Positions 8,091 to 16,460 of a stretch of 64,000 nucleotides of DNA are shown here, one piece after another. The position numbers and the translations under genes are program-made. Under the pieces are notes generated by a model. That model was not told where the DNA came from. It worked only from the letters and a program-made list of their open reading frames with translations, and ran no database searches. The stretch spans positions 62,001 to 126,000 of the forward strand of contig JAHJVE010000023.1 in assembly GCA_018828385.1 (NCBI GenBank), in the 5' to 3' direction. This DNA is from Gammaproteobacteria bacterium (lineage in GTDB: Bacteria; Pseudomonadota; Gammaproteobacteria; Burkholderiales; Rhodocyclaceae). The first letter of the stretch is position 1. Each line of letters opens with the position of its first letter.

Positions 8091-8949
8091 GGGGCCTCCC
8101 GGTATCCAGAGGAAATGGCGGGCGGCCGGACACCGTGGCAAATCGGTGCTGCCATTGCGGGAACAGTTCGCCGGCGAGGCCGCGGATGGTGTCGAGCGCG
8201 GCGGGGGCGACTCTGCCCGGTGGCTGGCGGTATTCGACCCGATGCACTGGCAGGCCGCGCGTCGCGGCGCGCGGATAGGCTTCGATGGCCGGCACGTCGG
8301 TGGTCAGCACGCGGATGCCGGCGTGGTCCTGGAACAGGTCGCGCAAGGCCTGTTGGATCAGCCGGGCGTTCGCCGACACCGGGTGGACCCTGTTGATGAG
8401 CAGATGCAGCGGCGGCGGCTCGATGCCCAGGTGCCGGTACGGAGCGATGTCCTCCAGCAACTGCATGGTGCCGCGCCGCAGTTCGCGGGCGGCGAGGATT
8501 TCCGGGGTCACGGGTGACAGCGCGAGATCGGAAGCGAGCACCGCCATCTCCAGCGTCACCGAACGCGCGCCCTGGGTGTCGATCAGCACCAGGTCGTAGA
8601 GAGGAGCCAGCATGGGCAGCAGGTGCCGCAGCCGCAGGCGCCCATCCGGCGCGTGCAGCAACAAGGTGCTCAGCTCGCCCCGGTGGTCGTTGGACAGCAC
8701 CAGGTCCAGACCCGTAATGATCGTGCGGGACACGAGCTGGCCGAGGTCGCGCTCGTTGAAGGCCAGCAGCTCATAGATGCCACCAGGCGCACGGTGTCCC
8801 AGTTCGTAGTAGGACGACAAGGTGGGCTGCACGTCGAGATCGAGCAGCAGCACGCGCAGCCCCGCGTCGGCGACGAGCCCGCCCAGGTTCGCGGCAGTGG
8901 TGGTCTTGCCGACGCCACCTTTCGTTGAAATGATGGATACAACCTGCAT
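8074..8949 (-). CDS. parA: ParA-family ATPase
   Basis: The 291-residue Walker ATPase has a deviant P-loop STKGGVGKTTTAANLG at residues 8-23 and LLLDLDVQPTLSS near residues 35-47. DLVLIDTQGARS lies near residue 117. It would partition DNA or, as reported for ICEclc ParA, act with Shi in slowing host division. The gene is 42 bp after alpA and overlaps the small shi-position gene, so alpA-parA-shi-parB is probably one transcription unit. Start MQVVSIISTK at 8949 is conventional for the family. Confidence 0.9.
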   Translation of the reverse strand: MQVVSIISTKGGVGKTTTAANLGGLVADAGLRVLLLDLDVQPTLSSYYELGHRAPGGIYELLAFNERDLGQLVSRTIITGLDLVLSNDHRGELSTLLLHAPDGRLRLRHLLPMLAPLYDLVLIDTQGARSVTLEMAVLASDLALSPVTPEILAARELRRGTMQLLEDIAPYRHLGIEPPPLHLLINRVHPVSANARLIQQALRDLFQDHAGIRVLTTDVPAIEAYPRAATRGLPVHRVEYRQPPGRVAPAALDTIRGLAGELFPQWQHRFATVSGRPPFPLDTGRPHGERT

Positions 8950-8991
8950 GGCGTTCTCCGTGTGAGGATGGAAGGTCCGCGGGAGAATGGG

Positions 8992-9204
8992 TCAGGCCCG
9001 GTTGTTGACGCGCTCGGCGATCCACTGATCGATTTCGATGGAATCCCAGCCGACGGCGCGCACACCCAGGCGCAGCGCCTTGGGGAACTTGCCCGCGCGC
9101 ATCAGGTTGTAGAGGTGGGCGCGCTTGAAGCCGGACTTCGATTCGACTTCTTCCAGGCGCAGGATGCGGCGCTCGTTGGGCGGCAGAACAGGTGTTTGCG
9201 ACAT
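8992..9204 (-). CDS. alpA: AlpA-family transcriptional regulator
   Basis: This 70-residue, excisionase-like winged-HTH protein contains ILRLEEVESKSGFKRAHLYN and a C-terminal WDSIEIDQWIAERV, both AlpA hallmarks. In related ICEs the alpA promoter heads the large operon and is activated in transfer-competent cells; that regulation is inferred here. ATG 9204 is preferred because AGGAG lies 8 nt upstream; an in-frame GTG at 9213 is too close to that site. It is the most upstream gene of the maintenance operon. Confidence 0.85.
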   Translation of the reverse strand: MSQTPVLPPNERRILRLEEVESKSGFKRAHLYNLMRAGKFPKALRLGVRAVGWDSIEIDQWIAERVNNRA

Positions 9205-9322
9205 GGTGGTCACTCCTGAACGCTCAGTGGCGTTTGTTGGCGTGACCTCTATTCAATAGACATGGCTACGGAAAGACATTGCAAATGCAATCTCCGCGAC
9301 TGCACATACAAGCTGGCAATCC

Positions 9323-10069
9323 TCAGAGGGTGGCGCTATGCAGCCGGCGTCTGGCCGTGGCGAACTTGCCGTTCAACGTCCGCTCGGCGATCCCCATGAC
9401 GCCGTGGTGATGGGCGACCAATGCGCTTACGACAGCCTCTTGCGTTTTGAAGCTGGAGTACGGTGTGCCCGAGGGCGATTGGCCGAGCATCAGCTCCAAT
9501 ATGCCGCCGATGATGTTCAGGTAGGTGGCTTCGGCCCGATCACTGATTGGGTACTGCGCGCAGGCCGGGATGATTCTGGACTGTTTGAGCAGTGCGTCGT
9601 GCTTGTCTTGCAGCTCGCGGAGTTGGCGCTTGGACTGCTCCAGGGCAGATTTGAGGGCCAAGCGCTCGACCAGCATGGCCTGCCCGGTTTCCAGAGAGAT
9701 GGAGGGATGGGCGATGCGCTCGCTGCGCGAGAAGAGAAAGCCGGGGCGCTGTTCGGGGTAGTGCTGGCGCATCCAACGCTTCAGATCGACGTGACGGACA
9801 GTGAGATCAGGGGAGTCGATCAGCGCGGTGTCGTGCGTCGTGATGCCGTTCCTCCCGAAAGGAAGTTCCGCATTGAGGATGCCATCGTAGATGCGTTCGG
9901 TATACAGCCTCAGCTCACCCCAACGTGGGCAATCCAACGACTGTGGCAGGTTCCTTGACGACGAGACCGAAGTGAGGATGACATGCTCAAACCGCAGAAG
10001 CCCAGCCCACCGGAGGGAGGCTTCGATCGGACGATAGAACACCTTCGATGCTGGTGCATTGTGGTTCAT
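9323..10069 (-). CDS. ICE-terminal hypothetical protein
   Basis: The 248-residue soluble protein has no domain I can name. Residues about 115-150 are predicted coiled coil (LALKSALEQSKRQLRELQDK). The C-terminal block ILELMLGQSPSGTPYSSFKTQEA followed by GIAERTLNGKFATARRRL recurs in proteins encoded at the ends of PFGI-1-like ICEs and suggests nucleic-acid binding. The start at 10069 has GGGAG just upstream. It is separated from alpA by about 118 bp and is probably a separate transcript. The function is unknown. Confidence 0.65.
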   Translation of the reverse strand: MNHNAPASKVFYRPIEASLRWAGLLRFEHVILTSVSSSRNLPQSLDCPRWGELRLYTERIYDGILNAELPFGRNGITTHDTALIDSPDLTVRHVDLKRWMRQHYPEQRPGFLFSRSERIAHPSISLETGQAMLVERLALKSALEQSKRQLRELQDKHDALLKQSRIIPACAQYPISDRAEATYLNIIGGILELMLGQSPSGTPYSSFKTQEAVVSALVAHHHGVMGIAERTLNGKFATARRRLHSATL

Positions 10070-10189
10070 GCTCCCATCTCCTTCCAGGAGAACTACATGG
10101 CCGACTCCTTTGGCGCCAACCTCATGGCCGGGCAGTTGTCTGTGGATGAAGCGAGTCCCGAGTCTCGCTTCTTCATGAGCCCTGAGCAC

Positions 10190-10621
10190 TTTTCAGTAGC
10201 TCAAGTCAGTGGTAGCCGCCATGTGCTCAATGTGTAAGAATCCGTGAGTGGTAGGTTGATCGGTCCTGTCGCTGATCAACACGAAGAATGGCGCTCACAC
10301 TGGCAGCGTCATGCGTTACCGCAATCTCATCAAGAGCAATTTGTCATGGTGTGATACCCCTGCGGTTTCACAGGGCGCAATAGGCGCGCAGTGGCTTCTA
10401 GATGCCAAGGCAGGCGTACTGATCCCGAGCCTGTCATGCGTTCCCAGGTATCCTGATATACCGATAAAGAATCGCGCATCCAGTCCCAGTGACAAGCGTA
10501 TGGGTTCTTCCCGCGCAACTTGCGCAGACGGGTATGGGTGGTCGCTTCTGCAGCGAGCCGGTGTGCCGAACAGCTCAGGCACGGCGAGAGCCATGCAGTC
10601 CAACCTTGGTCGCCGGGAGGC
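10190..10621. other. Gene-free stretch inside the ICE end
   Basis: No convincing coding region is visible on either strand. The open frames here lack ribosome-binding sites and similarity to anything I recognise. It precedes an IS66 remnant and may itself be insertion-sequence debris. Confidence 0.4.
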
Positions 10622-10858
10622 GCTAACGACGACAGGCGTCTGCCGCCAGACAACAACCGCGTCGAGAGGCAAATTCGTCCAGTGGCACTTCAAAGGGCGA
10701 ACCAGTTGTTCGTCGGTAGCTTGCGTGCCGGTCAGCGCGCTGTTTCGGTGATGAGCCTGGTGCGCTCGGCTCGGCCCAACGGGCATGACCTCTATGCGGA
10801 CTTGCGTGACGTGCTCGAATGCCTTTCGACGCAGCTAGCCAAGCATATGGAAAGGTGA
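10622..10858 (+). pseudogene. C-terminal remnant of an IS66-family transposase (TnpC)
   Basis: About 78 codons encode the IS66 TnpC C-terminus: LPPDNNRVERQIRPVAL with the conserved D-N-N and the catalytic E, then LFVGSLRAGQRAVSVMSL and NGHDLYADLRDVLE. The rest of the transposase and the IS ends are missing, so it is inactive debris within the ICE end. Upstream in-frame codons show no IS66 similarity. Confidence 0.8.
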
Positions 10859-10963
10859 TCATTGGTGAGTTCGAGACCACCGTAGCCGGCGATGAACGAG
10901 GTGTGGGGACGATGCGCTGAGGAGGTGTCCTTGGACCTTACTGGAAGTTTCTGGACGAACTTG

Positions 10964-10992
10964 TTGCCGAGGGTGAAAAATGAGGCTACAAT
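10964..10992 (+). promoter_or_regulatory. Outward-facing sigma70-like promoter near attR (Pcirc-like)
   Basis: TTGCCG, a 17-bp spacer and TACAAT form a good sigma70 promoter pointing out of the ICE across the att core about 70 bp away. ICEclc has an outward constitutive promoter at this end that drives the integrase gene after circularisation. Position and direction match, so the same role is inferred. In the integrated state it would read into tRNA-Cys. Confidence 0.6.
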
Positions 10993-11060
10993 TAAGGTCT
11001 TCGCTAGTCAAGCCAGCGAAGAAAGTGACTGGGAAACAACGGCTTACGGTCTTAGTAAAC

Positions 11061-11078
11061 GTCTCGTTTCCCGCTCCA
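11061..11078 (+). other. ICE attachment core (attR), 18 bp of a tRNA-Gly 3' end
   Basis: GTCTCGTTTCCCGCTCCA equals the 3' end of a tRNA-Gly(GCC) gene (T-arm, acceptor stem, CCA) without the rest of the tRNA. From memory it is the ICEclc-type att core. It separates ICE genes from host tRNA genes, so it marks the right boundary. The intact tRNA-Gly is expected at the other ICE end, left of the window. Confidence 0.85.
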
Positions 11079-11087
11079 GATTTTCTG

Positions 11088-11113
11088 AAACCGGATTTTG
11101 GTTAATCCGGTTT
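11088..11113 (+). terminator. 10-bp stem-loop between attR and tRNA-Cys
   Basis: AAACCGGATT and AATCCGGTTT form a perfect stem around a 6-nt loop, followed by a short T-rich stretch. It probably represents the processing hairpin or weak terminator that followed the tRNA-Gly split off by ICE integration. Confidence 0.5.
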
Positions 11114-11132
11114 TAAGTAGTAAAAGAGGCAC

Positions 11133-11206
11133 GGCGCGATAGCAAAGCGGTTATGCACCGGATTGCAAATCCGTGTAGGTCGGTTCGACTCCGGCTCGCG
11201 CCTCCA
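11133..11206 (+). tRNA. tRNA-Cys (GCA)
   Basis: A 74-nt cloverleaf starts GGCGCGATAGC and ends with encoded CCA. The anticodon loop reads TTGCAAA, giving anticodon GCA. The T-loop GGTTCGACTCC is canonical. It is first of three tRNAs in the order Cys-Gly-Leu. Confidence 0.96.
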
Positions 11207-11213
11207 AGGTTTT

Positions 11214-11289
11214 GCGGCAGTAGCTCAGTTGGTAGAGCGATACCTTGCCAAGGTATAGGTCGAGAGTTCGAGACTCTTCTGCCGCTCCA
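11214..11289 (+). tRNA. tRNA-Gly (GCC)
   Basis: A 76-nt cloverleaf starts GCGGCAGTAGCTCAG, has anticodon loop TTGCCAA (GCC), T-loop GTTCGAGAC and encoded CCA. Its last bases share only CGCTCCA with the att core at 11061-11078, so this copy is not the ICE target. Confidence 0.96.
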
Positions 11290-11296
11290 AATAGAA

Positions 11297-11327
11297 AAGG
11301 GAAAGCGCTGGTCGCTTTCCCTTTTTT
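11297..11327 (+). terminator. Rho-independent terminator after tRNA-Gly
   Basis: GGGAAAGCG and CGCTTTCCC form a stem followed by six T residues. It ends the tRNA-Cys/tRNA-Gly transcript before tRNA-Leu. Confidence 0.85.
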
Positions 11328-11342
11328 CATATCGGGCGCCGA

Positions 11343-11348
11343 TATAAT
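11343..11348 (+). promoter_or_regulatory. -10 box for tRNA-Leu
   Basis: A perfect TATAAT lies 12 bp before tRNA-Leu, right after the terminator. No good -35 hexamer is visible. Confidence 0.55.
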
Positions 11349-11359
11349 TATTGCACCCA

Positions 11360-11445
11360 GCCCGGGTGGTGAAATTGGTAGACACAAGAGACTTAAAATC
11401 TCTCGCTCTTTGAGTGTACGGGTTCGATTCCCGTCCCGGGCACCA
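11360..11445 (+). tRNA. tRNA-Leu (TAA)
   Basis: An 86-nt class II tRNA with a long variable arm. The anticodon stem AGAGA/TCTCT encloses CTTAAAA (TAA), with T-loop GGTTCGATTCC and encoded CCA. Confidence 0.96.
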
Positions 11446-11456
11446 CGAATGAACAC

Positions 11457-11921
11457 ATGATCATCTACGACCTTAATTGCGAGAACAATCACCGGTTTGA
11501 AGGGTGGTTCCAGAATGCCGGTGCTTTTGAATCCCAGCTGGAGGACAAGCTGGTTTGCTGTCCGCAATGCGATAGCCACAATGTCCAGCGCGTGCCATCG
11601 GCTGTCGCCATTGCCGGGCATCACGTCGAGGAGCAGGTTGGCACGACAGCTGTCGTCTCCTCAAAGACACCGACCAGTACTGCTTTGATGCCCGTGGGGA
11701 CTCAGGCCATGGCGCTTTATCGCCAGCTCATCCAGACCATCGTCAGTCACAGCGAGGATGTTGGTCACTCGTTTGCCGACGAGGCGCGCAAGATTCACTA
11801 CAACGAAGCACCGCAACGCCCGATTCGCGGCCAGGCTAGCGAGGATGAGTGTGAAGAACTGAGAGATGAGGGCATCCAGGTTCTGAGTTTGCCGCTGCCC
11901 AAGGATGAGGATCTGAACTGA
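11457..11921 (+). CDS. DUF1178-family protein
   Basis: The 154-residue cytosolic protein starts MIIYDLNCENNHRFEGWF. Its two CXXC-type elements (near residues 8 and 34-37, CPQCDS) suggest a small zinc ribbon like the CxxC regulatory-protein family. The C-terminal half (PVGTQAMALYRQLIQTIVSH) is helical and typical of DUF1178. The function is unknown. The gene starts 11 bp after tRNA-Leu, so it may be read through from the tRNA promoter. It is a host gene, outside both mobile elements. Confidence 0.85.
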   Translation: MIIYDLNCENNHRFEGWFQNAGAFESQLEDKLVCCPQCDSHNVQRVPSAVAIAGHHVEEQVGTTAVVSSKTPTSTALMPVGTQAMALYRQLIQTIVSHSEDVGHSFADEARKIHYNEAPQRPIRGQASEDECEELRDEGIQVLSLPLPKDEDLN

Positions 11922-12100
11922 TCCTCTTTTTCTTTCTTGGATACGATTTAACATAATACAAATTATGCGCGATATTGAAGTCAGCAATAGCGATTTATTC
12001 AAGGCTTCCCGCGCGCCTTTACCGCTTTCGGATTGGTGGGCAGCGCCGCTGCCAGTTTTTTCCTGCTCGTCTTGCTTGGCATACATGCCATAAATTTACC

Positions 12101-12117
12101 GAGGAATCAGCGGATGG
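12101..12117 (+). pseudogene. Ribosome-binding site and start codon of a gene interrupted by the transposon
   Basis: GAGGAA is followed 7 nt later by ATG (12114-12116), and the transposon's inverted repeat begins two bases after it. A gene therefore seems to have been cut directly behind its start codon. The sequence beyond the other transposon end (47370-47510) encodes the C-terminus of a hybrid kinase, not an N-terminus, so whether both belong to one gene is unknown. Confidence 0.5.
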
Positions 12118-12150
12118 GAGGGTCGGCCGGGATTCATGAAAAATTCCCCG
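12118..12150 (+). repeat. Transposon terminal inverted repeat, left
   Basis: A 33-bp repeat starts GAGGGTCGGCCGGGATTCAT and ends AATTCCCCG. It matches the reverse complement of 47337-47369 at 32 of 33 positions. It starts GAGGG rather than the more common GGGG of Tn3-family ends. Confidence 0.93.
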
Positions 12151-12158
12151 TTTCTGCT

Positions 12159-15155
12159 TTAAGCCTCTGATTTATCGTCGAGAATCCGAAAACCATCCGC
12201 CAACACCGCAACCTTGCGCCGGAAATCCAGAACATAGTCGCCAAAGCGATTGATGTGTTCCAGACGGTATGGGGCCAGCCCAGCCAGAATTTCCTGGTTG
12301 ATTAGCACTCCCTCGGCCTGCAACTGCTTCAGCACCCGGCTCATCCCCACCACATTGTGCAGGATGACCATGTTGGCGACGAGATGGTTGTACTTGATCA
12401 CCTTGCGTTGTTCATGGCGCAGGTTCTCGGCGATCTCCCCTTCTCCACCGAAGAATATTTTCTTGGCGAAGCCATTGAACTGCTCAGACTTGTTGGTTTC
12501 AGCGTTGATGAGCCGGCGTAATTCGACGTCGCCGACGTATTTCAGCAAGAACATGGTTCGGACGACCTTGCCCAATTCCTTGAAGGCGAAATACAGTTTG
12601 TTCTTGCGGCTATAGGTACCCAGACGGCGCAGGATGGCCGAAGCTGATATTTTCCCGAGCTTGATGGAAATGGCCACGCGCAACATGTCCGGCAAATGGG
12701 TTTCGATCAATTGCCAGTTGATGTCGTCCGTGAATAGGCCGTCGATGTGCGCAAATTTCTTGTCGCTATCCGGACGATGGAACACCAGATCCTTGATGCC
12801 CCGGATACGGGGCATCAGCTTGATTCCAAGCAGATGCGACAAAGCGAAGACCGTGTAGCTCTGGGCCTGCGTATCGCCATGAATGGTATCCGGCCGAATA
12901 TCCGAGGTGTTGGTCATCAGCCCGTCGAGGATATGCGTTCCCTCGTAGGTGCCGCAGGAAATGAAGTGACTGAACAAGGCGATAAACTTGTCCGAGACGT
13001 GGTAATAGCCGATGCCACCATAGCCACCATAGCGAATGTGGTGCTCGGAAATCAGGTTCTGTTCGTAGAGATTCCATTTTGTGCCATCGGCTGAGGCATG
13101 TTTTCCCGAACCCCAGTAGCCGGGCAATTCGAACTTGTTGTAGGCATTGATCACCTTGACGATGGCCTGTTCCAGCGCCTCTTCGGTCATATATTTGATG
13201 TTGAGCCAGGCAACTTGTTTGCGGCTCATTCCGCGAATCGAGCGTGCCGTCTGGGTGGGGCCCAGATTGCAGCCGTAACAAAACAAGGTGCTGATCACCC
13301 GTGGGCGCAAATCCTCGATCCGGCTTTCGGTCCCCATCATGGGCCGGAACAGCTTATGCATTTGCAGCCAGCGCTCGGTATCGATCAGCACGTCGACAAT
13401 GCTGACGTTCTCCATGCGCTCGGTAATCAGATGGTCAATTTGGCGGATACCGGGCGGCAATTCGCTCGCCGGTGGCTTTTTCAGGATCAATCGACCGTCG
13501 ACGATCTCGGCGTAGGCATTTTCCGGGAACTCGGCATCGACGGCTTCGGCTGTTTCCAGCAAGGCGGATTTCAATACCTGGGTAAAGGCCTTGGGATCGG
13601 TTTCGACCCCCGTTACCTGACCATATTCAGTCAGTTCGCGATTCAGGGTTTCATCGTCAACCAACTGCTCGCGATAATCGTCGTAGCGCTCGCCATGTTG
13701 GATAAAGAGGTCGCCTGACTTCAAGTCGTCGCGGATAGCGTACAAGACCGCCAATTCAAAGTAACGGCGATTGATGGTGGCGATCCGTCCGTCGGCACGT
13801 TCGGTAACGACCAATTTACGCCAAGCGGCGGGCAACCACTGAAAATCGCGCTCTGCATCCAGATCGACCAGTGAAATCGGCACGATCTCGTGTCGGGTGC
13901 CGCGCAGTACCTGCAAGGCCTTCATCATCCGAATCAAGGTATCGTCCTCGCTGCTGCTTTGCGGATTGATGATTTCGATGCAGTTGAGTAATTGGGCGCG
14001 CACCGCCTTGTAGGGTTGGATGAGGAACGGCAGATAATTGCGACCGGCATAGGCCATGTGTTCATCGCAGATGGCCACCAAGTCGTCGACGTCGGCAATC
14101 AGACTGAAACCAATGGCTTCCACGCGCTGATGGTCGGTTCCGTTGATCTGATATGCCAGCAACACCTCCTTCAACTGCCCTATCAGACGATCTGTTCGCT
14201 GCAAGTGTTCTTGCTGGTACTCACCCAACTTGGTGCGTGCCTGATTGTCCAGGTTCTGGAGCATGCGGACGAACAGATCGGCCGCATCGTCGAGCGTCTG
14301 CGCAAACTGCGCGCGGATATAAATGACCGCCAGCGCGTAACGCTTCTGCGGTTTCAGTTCCGCCATTTCGCTGGCATTCAGAGAGCGAGCGATATAGCGA
14401 TACTGCTTGAGTTTGGGGACGGGAATGTCTGGTTGGGGCAATTGTTCAACCAGTAATTGCAAGCGCCGGATGTGTTGGAGGTAGGAGCGGGTTTCCTTGT
14501 TGGTTGGTTTCTTCGGTTCCCGCTTGAGCATGTTCCAGGTTGTGCTGGATTCATCCTTGCTGGCCTTGAACAGGCTGTCGATCCGTTCCTTGACCTTGGT
14601 ATCGAGTTGGTTGGCGATACCCGCGAAATGCACCTCGTGAATCTTTTCGCGGGCCTGGATGGCCAATCGATCCAAAACCGTGAAGCCGGGCAACTCATAG
14701 CGGTGATGGACCAGTTCCTCCAGCATCACGTTGATGATGTCGGCCACAACCTGGCGATTGTCGGCAGCCGTCTCGGCAATGTGCTGGAGCCAGGCACGAC
14801 CCTCCGGATTTAGCGGGCGGACATCCAGGAAGCGGCGTAACGATTCGACCATCCGCTCGCGGCCGGTTGAGCGGTCGAACTGCAACAACTCGTCGAGCCT
14901 CGGGGGACGTGAAAATCCCGTTTGGGCCACAATGTGCTGCCGGATGATGGTCGGTACATCCTTGATACGGATGAAGTAGCCCAGTCGCTGAAAAAGCTTC
15001 AGGTGGAGAAAAGCCACCGTGCGTGCCGTTGGTCGTTTGACGATCTGGTCAATGAAGGCAATTTCATCCGGCGTCAGGGTGTAGACCTCTTCAAGATCCT
15101 GCGCGGAAGGGTCCGCATTCAAGCGGGGATACGCGGTCTCGTGAAGTTGGGTCAT
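12159..15155 (-). CDS. tnpA: Tn3-family transposase
   Basis: The 998-residue DDE transposase catalyses replicative transposition through a cointegrate. The N-terminus carries a DUF4158-like DNA-binding region (LTPDEIAFIDQIVKRP). Catalytic residues sit in ASADGTKW (near residue 688), HGDTQAQSY (near 758) and NKSEQFNGF (near 890), with KIFFGGEGEIAENLRHEQ following. This is the full family length. It starts 9 bp after the tnpS stop, so the two are cotranscribed and may also be read from the copRS operon upstream. The stop is 8 bp inside the left terminal repeat. Confidence 0.95.
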   Translation of the reverse strand: MTQLHETAYPRLNADPSAQDLEEVYTLTPDEIAFIDQIVKRPTARTVAFLHLKLFQRLGYFIRIKDVPTIIRQHIVAQTGFSRPPRLDELLQFDRSTGRERMVESLRRFLDVRPLNPEGRAWLQHIAETAADNRQVVADIINVMLEELVHHRYELPGFTVLDRLAIQAREKIHEVHFAGIANQLDTKVKERIDSLFKASKDESSTTWNMLKREPKKPTNKETRSYLQHIRRLQLLVEQLPQPDIPVPKLKQYRYIARSLNASEMAELKPQKRYALAVIYIRAQFAQTLDDAADLFVRMLQNLDNQARTKLGEYQQEHLQRTDRLIGQLKEVLLAYQINGTDHQRVEAIGFSLIADVDDLVAICDEHMAYAGRNYLPFLIQPYKAVRAQLLNCIEIINPQSSSEDDTLIRMMKALQVLRGTRHEIVPISLVDLDAERDFQWLPAAWRKLVVTERADGRIATINRRYFELAVLYAIRDDLKSGDLFIQHGERYDDYREQLVDDETLNRELTEYGQVTGVETDPKAFTQVLKSALLETAEAVDAEFPENAYAEIVDGRLILKKPPASELPPGIRQIDHLITERMENVSIVDVLIDTERWLQMHKLFRPMMGTESRIEDLRPRVISTLFCYGCNLGPTQTARSIRGMSRKQVAWLNIKYMTEEALEQAIVKVINAYNKFELPGYWGSGKHASADGTKWNLYEQNLISEHHIRYGGYGGIGYYHVSDKFIALFSHFISCGTYEGTHILDGLMTNTSDIRPDTIHGDTQAQSYTVFALSHLLGIKLMPRIRGIKDLVFHRPDSDKKFAHIDGLFTDDINWQLIETHLPDMLRVAISIKLGKISASAILRRLGTYSRKNKLYFAFKELGKVVRTMFLLKYVGDVELRRLINAETNKSEQFNGFAKKIFFGGEGEIAENLRHEQRKVIKYNHLVANMVILHNVVGMSRVLKQLQAEGVLINQEILAGLAPYRLEHINRFGDYVLDFRRKVAVLADGFRILDDKSEA

Positions 15156-15164
15156 GCTACTGGA

Positions 15165-16445
15165 TCAATCCCAATGCTTGCCGCTTGATGGATCGCGGCA
15201 AACTGCCTCCAGAAAACATTCCTTGGCATCGGCAATGCGGTGGAGTTCATCCAGCAAAGCGTAGAGATGATCGTCCAGGATATCGGCCGAGGGGGTCGGG
15301 ACGGATAGCTGATATAGGCCGCGATCGCTGTCGACTTGTTGCGCCTGAAATCGGGCGAGACCGGTATCCAGCATGTCGCGTAACGCACTGGCTTCTTTCC
15401 GGCGGCTGCCGTTGAACGAAGATAGCTGGATCGATACCTCGATGATCGTCTGTGCCACTTCCGGAACAGCCGGCAGTTGTGGCGTCGGCTTTGCCGTCTC
15501 CGGCAAAGCACGATCCAAACCCTGCTCGAAGCGCGCCTTGAGACCAACATCAATCCCGTCCAGATAGCGCATTGCGGCTTTAATGTCGCGCCAGCCGACG
15601 TAGGTCATCAACTCCCGGATATCCCACCCGCTCGAACCTGCCCACTGGGCAAATCCCCGGCGCAGGGAGTGGCTGCTGAACGCGTCGGCATCGGCGATCC
15701 CGGCTCGCGCCAGGAACTGGCGAAGCATGGGAATGATGCTTCCGGGGAGAAGCCCGCTCCCTGAGAGATGACCCCAGCGGTCAATTTTGCGAAAGAGCGG
15801 ACCGTCCTTGAGTTTGGACAAGGCCAGCCAATCCTCGACCGCCTCTACGGGGCACAGCCGGGACAGAGCCGGGCAGGAAAACTTTCGCCCTTCCAGTTGG
15901 CGATCCCCTTTGCTCCGCGGGAGATAGCAGGTCATGCCTTCGCCAGGCTTGATCTCGATGAACTCGATACACAAGCTGGCCAATTCATCAGACCGGAATC
16001 CCCGCCAAAATCCCAACAGCACCAAGGCGCGGTCACGGGTATGTCGCAGCGCGCTGCCGGCATCGCTCCGGACAATGGCGGCGGCCGTCGCCTGTGCCAG
16101 CCAGTCGCTGGTTTGCTGCAGGATCTCCAGTTCCAACGGTTTGGCGCGCTTCTCCTGTGCTGGATGAAGAGCACGGATGCCTTTGAGCACCTGGCGGATT
16201 TTGGGTGCCTTGGTCGGGTCGGGGAAACCATGCTCCTGGTGCCAGCGCGACAAGGCAGCCAAGCGATGCTTGAGCGTGTTCAGGGATAAGGATTCGGCGT
16301 GTTCGGCCAGATACCGAGCGATCGAATCGATCGTTGCCGGTAGCAGACCGTGCCACTCGACCTCGAAATGGCGGATGGCCGAGGCATAGCTGCGCCGGGT
16401 GTTGACGCGTTCGGATGCATCAAGGTAGCGATCAACTTGCTTCAT
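15165..16445 (-). CDS. tnpS: TnpS-type tyrosine recombinase (cointegrate resolvase)
   Basis: This 426-residue phage-integrase-family protein resolves transposition cointegrates, working with TnpT in Tn4651. A SAM-like N-terminal domain is followed by the catalytic domain with R152 (GFRSDE), H260 and R263 (HSLRRGF) and nucleophile Y295 (MRYLDG). A C-terminal extension of about 120 residues beyond the catalytic domain is characteristic of TnpS. There are only 15 bp between its start and the end of the sensor kinase gene, so no resolution site can lie immediately upstream as in Tn4651. The site must be elsewhere, perhaps near tnpT. Confidence 0.88.
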   Translation of the reverse strand: MKQVDRYLDASERVNTRRSYASAIRHFEVEWHGLLPATIDSIARYLAEHAESLSLNTLKHRLAALSRWHQEHGFPDPTKAPKIRQVLKGIRALHPAQEKRAKPLELEILQQTSDWLAQATAAAIVRSDAGSALRHTRDRALVLLGFWRGFRSDELASLCIEFIEIKPGEGMTCYLPRSKGDRQLEGRKFSCPALSRLCPVEAVEDWLALSKLKDGPLFRKIDRWGHLSGSGLLPGSIIPMLRQFLARAGIADADAFSSHSLRRGFAQWAGSSGWDIRELMTYVGWRDIKAAMRYLDGIDVGLKARFEQGLDRALPETAKPTPQLPAVPEVAQTIIEVSIQLSSFNGSRRKEASALRDMLDTGLARFQAQQVDSDRGLYQLSVPTPSADILDDHLYALLDELHRIADAKECFLEAVCRDPSSGKHWD

Positions 16446-16460
16446 CGCGGACCTCTGTAA

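Larger units (their letters stand above)
1..11078. mobile_element. ICE of the ICEclc/PFGI-1 family, attR-side end (partial)
   Basis: The gene order topB, ssb, DUF3158, PFL_4669, STY4528, DUF2857, parB, small gene, parA, alpA, all on the minus strand and tightly packed, is the conserved regulatory/maintenance end of ICEclc/PFGI-1-type elements (known family organisation). The boundary is set by an 18-bp tRNA-Gly-like attachment core at 11061-11078. The integrase and conjugation genes would lie left of the window. Most intergenic gaps are a few bases, and several genes overlap by 4-17 bp, so much of this is one operon read leftwards. The element continues beyond position 1. Confidence 0.88.

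Noticed and set aside
11214..11289. tRNA-Gly here as the ICE insertion target
   Set aside because: The ICE lies on the 5' side of the tRNA cluster, and this tRNA's 3' end differs from the 18-bp core except for the last bases.
11965..12093. 42-codon open frame after the DUF1178 gene
   Set aside because: No ribosome-binding site and no similarity; it ends just before a much better RBS-ATG at 12101-12116.
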